Origin: Verrucomicrobiales bacterium
Lineage (GTDB): Bacteria > Verrucomicrobiota > Verrucomicrobiia > Verrucomicrobiales > DEV007
Reading direction: 5' to 3'
Assembly (NCBI GenBank): GCA_002726915.1
Contig: PBSY01000060.1
Location: forward strand, 62,001-126,000
Length of the DNA: 64,000 nucleotides
Both the position numbers and the translations under genes were made by a program. A model generated the notes under the pieces. It was given only the letters and a program-made list of their open reading frames with translations, ran no database searches and was not told the DNA's origin. Shown here one piece after another: positions 60,485 to 64,000 of this stretch. Each line of letters opens with the position of its first letter. Position 1 is the stretch's first letter.

Positions 60485-61164
60485 GACACCGACTCGATCT
60501 TCCCCCGCCTGAGTGTCATGACATTACCCACCGACTCTGCGATATTGCGATCATGTGTCACCACAATGAGCGCGAGGCCTTCTGAGTTATTCAATTCGCC
60601 GAGTAACGAAATTAGGTTCGCTGCGTTGTCTTCATCCAGGGCACCTGTCGGCTCGTCTGCGAGGAGCAGTTTAGGAGAATTAATGAGCGCCCTCACTACC
60701 GCTACGCGCTGACGCTCTCCCCCAGAAAGTTGAGACGGTTGGCTGTCTAACTTATCGGCTAGCCCGACCCGATCAAACAAGTCTCGAGCACGTGCCGAAG
60801 CTGCTGCGGCATCGGTGCGGGGATGAGCTAGGGTTGGAACCAGAACGTTTTCGAGGGCAGTGCACTGGGGAAGAAGGTGATGCATCTGAAAAATAAAACC
60901 AATCTTCTGTGAACGAACTCTAGCTAAGGCCTTTTCATCGAACCCCGAAACAGCAGTGCCGCTAACAGTAACATCACCTTCTGAGGGAACATCCAGCGTG
61001 CCCATTATATTGAGCAACGTACTTTTCCCGCAGCCGCTTGGCCCGATAATCGCAGATCGTTCACCGGCGGAAACCGTCAGATCCAACCCGTCAAGAATCT
61101 TCCTCTCCGAAGCGGATTCATACCACTTCGTCACCTTTTCTAGTTTGAGAATTTCTTCGCTCAT
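60481..61164 (-). CDS. ABC transporter ATP-binding protein (LolD/MacB-like)
   Basis: IIGPSGCGKSTLLNIMGTLD, QLSGGERQRVAVVRALINSPKLLLADEPTGALDEDNA. Confidence 0.95.
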   Translation of the reverse strand: MSEEILKLEKVTKWYESASERKILDGLDLTVSAGERSAIIGPSGCGKSTLLNIMGTLDVPSEGDVTVSGTAVSGFDEKALARVRSQKIGFIFQMHHLLPQCTALENVLVPTLAHPRTDAAAASARARDLFDRVGLADKLDSQPSQLSGGERQRVAVVRALINSPKLLLADEPTGALDEDNAANLISLLGELNNSEGLALIVVTHDRNIAESVGNVMTLRRGKIESVS

Positions 61165-61173
61165 GAAGTATCG

Positions 61174-62445
61174 CTATTGTTTAATCCAGCGTTTGGATTT
61201 GAATTCAAATCGTGGCAGCGAGCCTGGCTCTACCAAGCGCACGGGTATTCTGAGGGTAAATGCATCCGCTAATTCACGAGCCACGCGATCGGCTAAATCG
61301 CTCGGAGCGCCCACTTTTGCTTCGATAGTGACTTCCAGCTCGGCCATTGACTGCCGCGTCGTCTGAACAATCTGAAATTCTACGACCTCGGGAAAGCCAC
61401 GGATAATTTTTTCAATGGCAGTCGGGTAAACGTTCACTCCCCGGATCACTGCCATATCATCGACTCTGCCAAGGACGCCGCCTTCGAGGCAGAACATCGG
61501 CTCCCTTGAACCCGAGGGTTGGAAGAAAGTTTTCTCCACAAGGTCCCCTGTGCGATAACGCAACAGTGGGCAGGCGGTGCGAGTGAGGGTGGTGATCACC
61601 AGCTCACCCTTTTCTCCAGGACCCACTTCCTCGTGAGTCTCACGATCAATCACTTCGACAAAATACGCCTCTTCAATTACGAAAAGACTTAGAGGCTTAT
61701 CAGGATGTCCGTAGGTCACCGGCCCCACCTCAGTCATTCCGTGATGATCAAACACTTCAGCGCCCTTCCACAGATCGGAAATTTGATCTCTAACTCCCGG
61801 AAGGCTCCCGCCAGGCTCACCAGCCACGATGATCTTTTTGAGGCGGTAGGCCCCAACCTCATCCCCTTCATGCTCGGCATACAGTTCCCCAAGTCTGAGG
61901 GCATATGTTGGGGTGCAGCAAATGACATCCGCATCGTGAGCTACCATGGCTTGCAGTCGGGCCATACTACTCAAGCCACCCCCCGGGATAGAAAGATTAC
62001 CCCTCCGAGTCGCCGATTCAAAAGCCGTCCAGAACCCAAGAAACGGCCCGAAAGAAAAAGCGAAGAAGATCACCTCATCAACTCCAACACTTGCCGCTTC
62101 ATAAACGCGGTCCCAACAATCCAACATCGCAGACCAGCTGTCCGCTGTGTCGAGTGAAGGCAAAGGACCACGCGTAGTACCACTGCTATGGCAAAAGCGG
62201 GAATAGTCCTCAATGGGAAAGGTGAGATTGGAGCCATAGGGAGGAAACTCCTCACGATCCCATACGAGGTCCATTTTGGTGGTAAACGGCATGTCACGGG
62301 CGAAGGTCTTCAATGACTCGACGTCGGAATTGAGCCCCGCCTTACCAAGGCGAGATTGATAGAATTCGTTCCCCCTACGCAAATGTTTAATCAGGTCGCG
62401 CAGCTTCTCGAGCTGGGCGGCTTCTGTCAAAGGTCGGTCAGTCAT
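61174..62445 (-). CDS. Phenylacetate-CoA ligase-like AMP-binding enzyme
   Basis: CHSSGTTRGPLPSLDT, VFDHHGMTEVGPVTYG, GELVITTLTRTACPLLRYRTGDLVE, GRVDDMAVIRGVNVYPTAIEKII. Confidence 0.9.
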   Translation of the reverse strand: MTDRPLTEAAQLEKLRDLIKHLRRGNEFYQSRLGKAGLNSDVESLKTFARDMPFTTKMDLVWDREEFPPYGSNLTFPIEDYSRFCHSSGTTRGPLPSLDTADSWSAMLDCWDRVYEAASVGVDEVIFFAFSFGPFLGFWTAFESATRRGNLSIPGGGLSSMARLQAMVAHDADVICCTPTYALRLGELYAEHEGDEVGAYRLKKIIVAGEPGGSLPGVRDQISDLWKGAEVFDHHGMTEVGPVTYGHPDKPLSLFVIEEAYFVEVIDRETHEEVGPGEKGELVITTLTRTACPLLRYRTGDLVEKTFFQPSGSREPMFCLEGGVLGRVDDMAVIRGVNVYPTAIEKIIRGFPEVVEFQIVQTTRQSMAELEVTIEAKVGAPSDLADRVARELADAFTLRIPVRLVEPGSLPRFEFKSKRWIKQ

Positions 62446-62513
62446 CTCCTGACACGTTACTAGAAATTACTCCTCATCTTCAAGCGATGAGAACACAAAA
62501 GACAGAGCGCGGA

Positions 62514-63071
62514 TCAGGACTCTTTCTCGCTGGACTCAGATTTAGCGGCAACTTTTTTACCGTGATCAGCCGGAGCCGGGTCAGGCTTAAACTTCACCAC
62601 AAAGTAACCTCCGATCGCAGCCATGAATATCCCCAAGACAAACTGCCAGCGCAATCCAGCCCACCCACCCGCGGGCGGGTGAAGAATCATCGACACAATC
62701 GCGTTCACAATAGGCGCCCCCGCGAAGACAATCGACATGACAATGGCCGGGGCACTCTTATTACCTTGAGCGAAGAGGGCGCCGAGTGATAGCAGGACAA
62801 AGAAGGCACCGACTGCCCCCAAGATACCAGCAATCAATGAGAGCCAAAGTCCCTTCCCGGGGAAATTCCAGTCGGATCCACGAATGACAAGAATCGCCAG
62901 CGGCGCCAATACGGCAGTTAGGAAGTAAGCCACGCCAACAAAGAGGAATGCTTTGTAACGACCATTCGCGGGGTCGCTCATTCCTACTTGTCCCATGTGA
63001 AGAAAAATTCCGTAGAGCCCCCAAGTGAAGACGGTTCCGAGTGCAAAAATAAGCCAGGCGTAACTTCCCAT
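62514..63071 (-). CDS. Multi-TM membrane protein (DMT-like)
   Basis: Several hydrophobic helices; GILGAVGAFFVLLSLGALFAQGNKSAPAIVMSIVFAGAPIVNAIVSMI resembles a transporter half. Confidence 0.6.
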   Translation of the reverse strand: MGSYAWLIFALGTVFTWGLYGIFLHMGQVGMSDPANGRYKAFLFVGVAYFLTAVLAPLAILVIRGSDWNFPGKGLWLSLIAGILGAVGAFFVLLSLGALFAQGNKSAPAIVMSIVFAGAPIVNAIVSMILHPPAGGWAGLRWQFVLGIFMAAIGGYFVVKFKPDPAPADHGKKVAAKSESSEKES

Positions 63072-63122
63072 GATAAATTGGTTGTAGATAATTAGAGAAA
63101 GGTGAGAAAAGGCGGCAGATGT

Positions 63123-63605
63123 CTACCGTTCGGCAGCCTCAGGGATAGTTCCTTCGGGCGCCTCACAAAGTTTTTCGTGCCATTCGCGAGGGATCGCAAC
63201 AGCTTTCATACGGCGCAATTCCGAGTCAAAAGAAACGCACACGACGGTAAAACGACCTGTGGCAGCAATTTTGCGCTCCTTCGCGCTGTCAGGATCTTTC
63301 CAAAAATTAAAGTAATACTTCACCGTCTTGTTGCGAATTTCTTCGACAAGCAATTCAATTTCGACTTCCTCTTCGAAGTTTAAAGGCAACCGAAAATCAG
63401 CCGAAGCATGAACCCGCGGCCAGCCCACCTGCGGGCCTTCACCGACTCCACCGTCTTTAAAGGGATGCACCGAGAACCCCATTGAGCGGTAGAAAGCATG
63501 TTCTGCCACTTCCATAAAACGGTAGAAATTCGAAAAATGCATAATCCCGGCCACATCCGTGTCCGCAAACTCAACTCGGCGGCGAAAGGTGAATCGATGA
63601 GTCAT
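63123..63605 (-). CDS. Acyl-CoA thioesterase (YbgC/4HBT family)
   Basis: RRVEFADTDVAGIMHFSNFYRFMEVAEHAFYRSMGF; start 63605 (MTHRFTFRR) preferred over 63632. Confidence 0.85.
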   Translation of the reverse strand: MTHRFTFRRRVEFADTDVAGIMHFSNFYRFMEVAEHAFYRSMGFSVHPFKDGGVGEGPQVGWPRVHASADFRLPLNFEEEVEIELLVEEIRNKTVKYYFNFWKDPDSAKERKIAATGRFTVVCVSFDSELRRMKAVAIPREWHEKLCEAPEGTIPEAAER

Positions 63606-63667
63606 ATCCCCAACATGGCGTACCCCGCCCAAAAGCGAAAGAGTAAGGAGAACAAATTCTCAGCAAC

Positions 63668-64000
63668 CTAAGTGGCTTCCAACTCCGCAAGACGATCAGC
63701 CATCTCAGAAGCTTGGAGCGTTCCGACCGTCTCTTCCAAATCCCCTGCGATGACTTGATCGAGATTGTATAAAGTCATGTTGACCCGATGGTCAGTCACC
63801 CGGTTTTGGGGAAAGTTGTAAGTGCGAATCTTTTCTTCACGGCCGCCTGAGCCAATAAGGTTTTTGCGATGCGCAGAATACTTTTCATGCTCTTCGCGAA
63901 TCTTCGCCTCTAGCAGTTTGGCCCGCAGAATCTGAAGCGCTTTCTCCTTGTTCTTGCCCTGACTCCGTCCGTCTTGGCATTTCACTTGGATACCCGTTGG
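63668..64000 (-). CDS. prfA: Peptide chain release factor 1, C-terminal part (truncated by window edge)
   Basis: Frame continues to base 64000 as PTGIQVKCQDGRSQGKNKEKALQILRAKL…EKIRTYNFPQNRVTDHRVNMTLYNLDQVIAGDL; RF1-type (RTYNFPQxRVTDHR). Confidence 0.93.
   Translation of the reverse strand, partial: PTGIQVKCQDGRSQGKNKEKALQILRAKLLEAKIREEHEKYSAHRKNLIGSGGREEKIRTYNFPQNRVTDHRVNMTLYNLDQVIAGDLEETVGTLQASEMADRLAELEAT

Overview
The window reads as a gene-dense chromosomal segment from a PVC-group bacterium, probably Verrucomicrobiota. That assignment is an inference from gene content: sulfatases, a Planctomycete-type cytochrome, a PVC dehydrogenase-like/HEAT protein, and MoxR/DUF58/VWA plus toroid-repeat clusters. 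I saw no CRISPR array, rRNA, intact transposase or prophage. Housekeeping genes include infA, an hscB/hscA-like pair, ribBA-ribH, prfC, lipB, prfA (cut by the right edge) and tRNA-Val(TAC). The most interesting regions are: (i) tandem paralogous membrane proteins (14.4-18.8 kb) with a TPR-like N-terminus, one TM helix, a Pro-rich TonB-like linker and a C-terminal alpha/alpha-toroid; a third, secreted toroid protein ends the MoxR cluster; (ii) a MoxR-DUF58-BatA(PA14)-VWA-coiled-coil-toroid cluster followed by lipB, an FHA/class III cyclase and a Ser/Thr kinase with TPRs (32.3-50.1 kb); (iii) a compact minus-strand operon (50.1-55.7 kb) with a glucosyl-3-phosphoglycerate synthase-like enzyme, a second glycosyltransferase and a HAD hydrolase, with the decayed N-terminus of another glycosyltransferase divergently upstream; (iv) two apparently broken genes: an AsmA-like gene split by one in-frame TAA (23863-23865), and a secreted protein split by a one-base frameshift that is repairable at a C6 tract (56890-56895). 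All assignments come from reading motifs by eye; no database searches were run.
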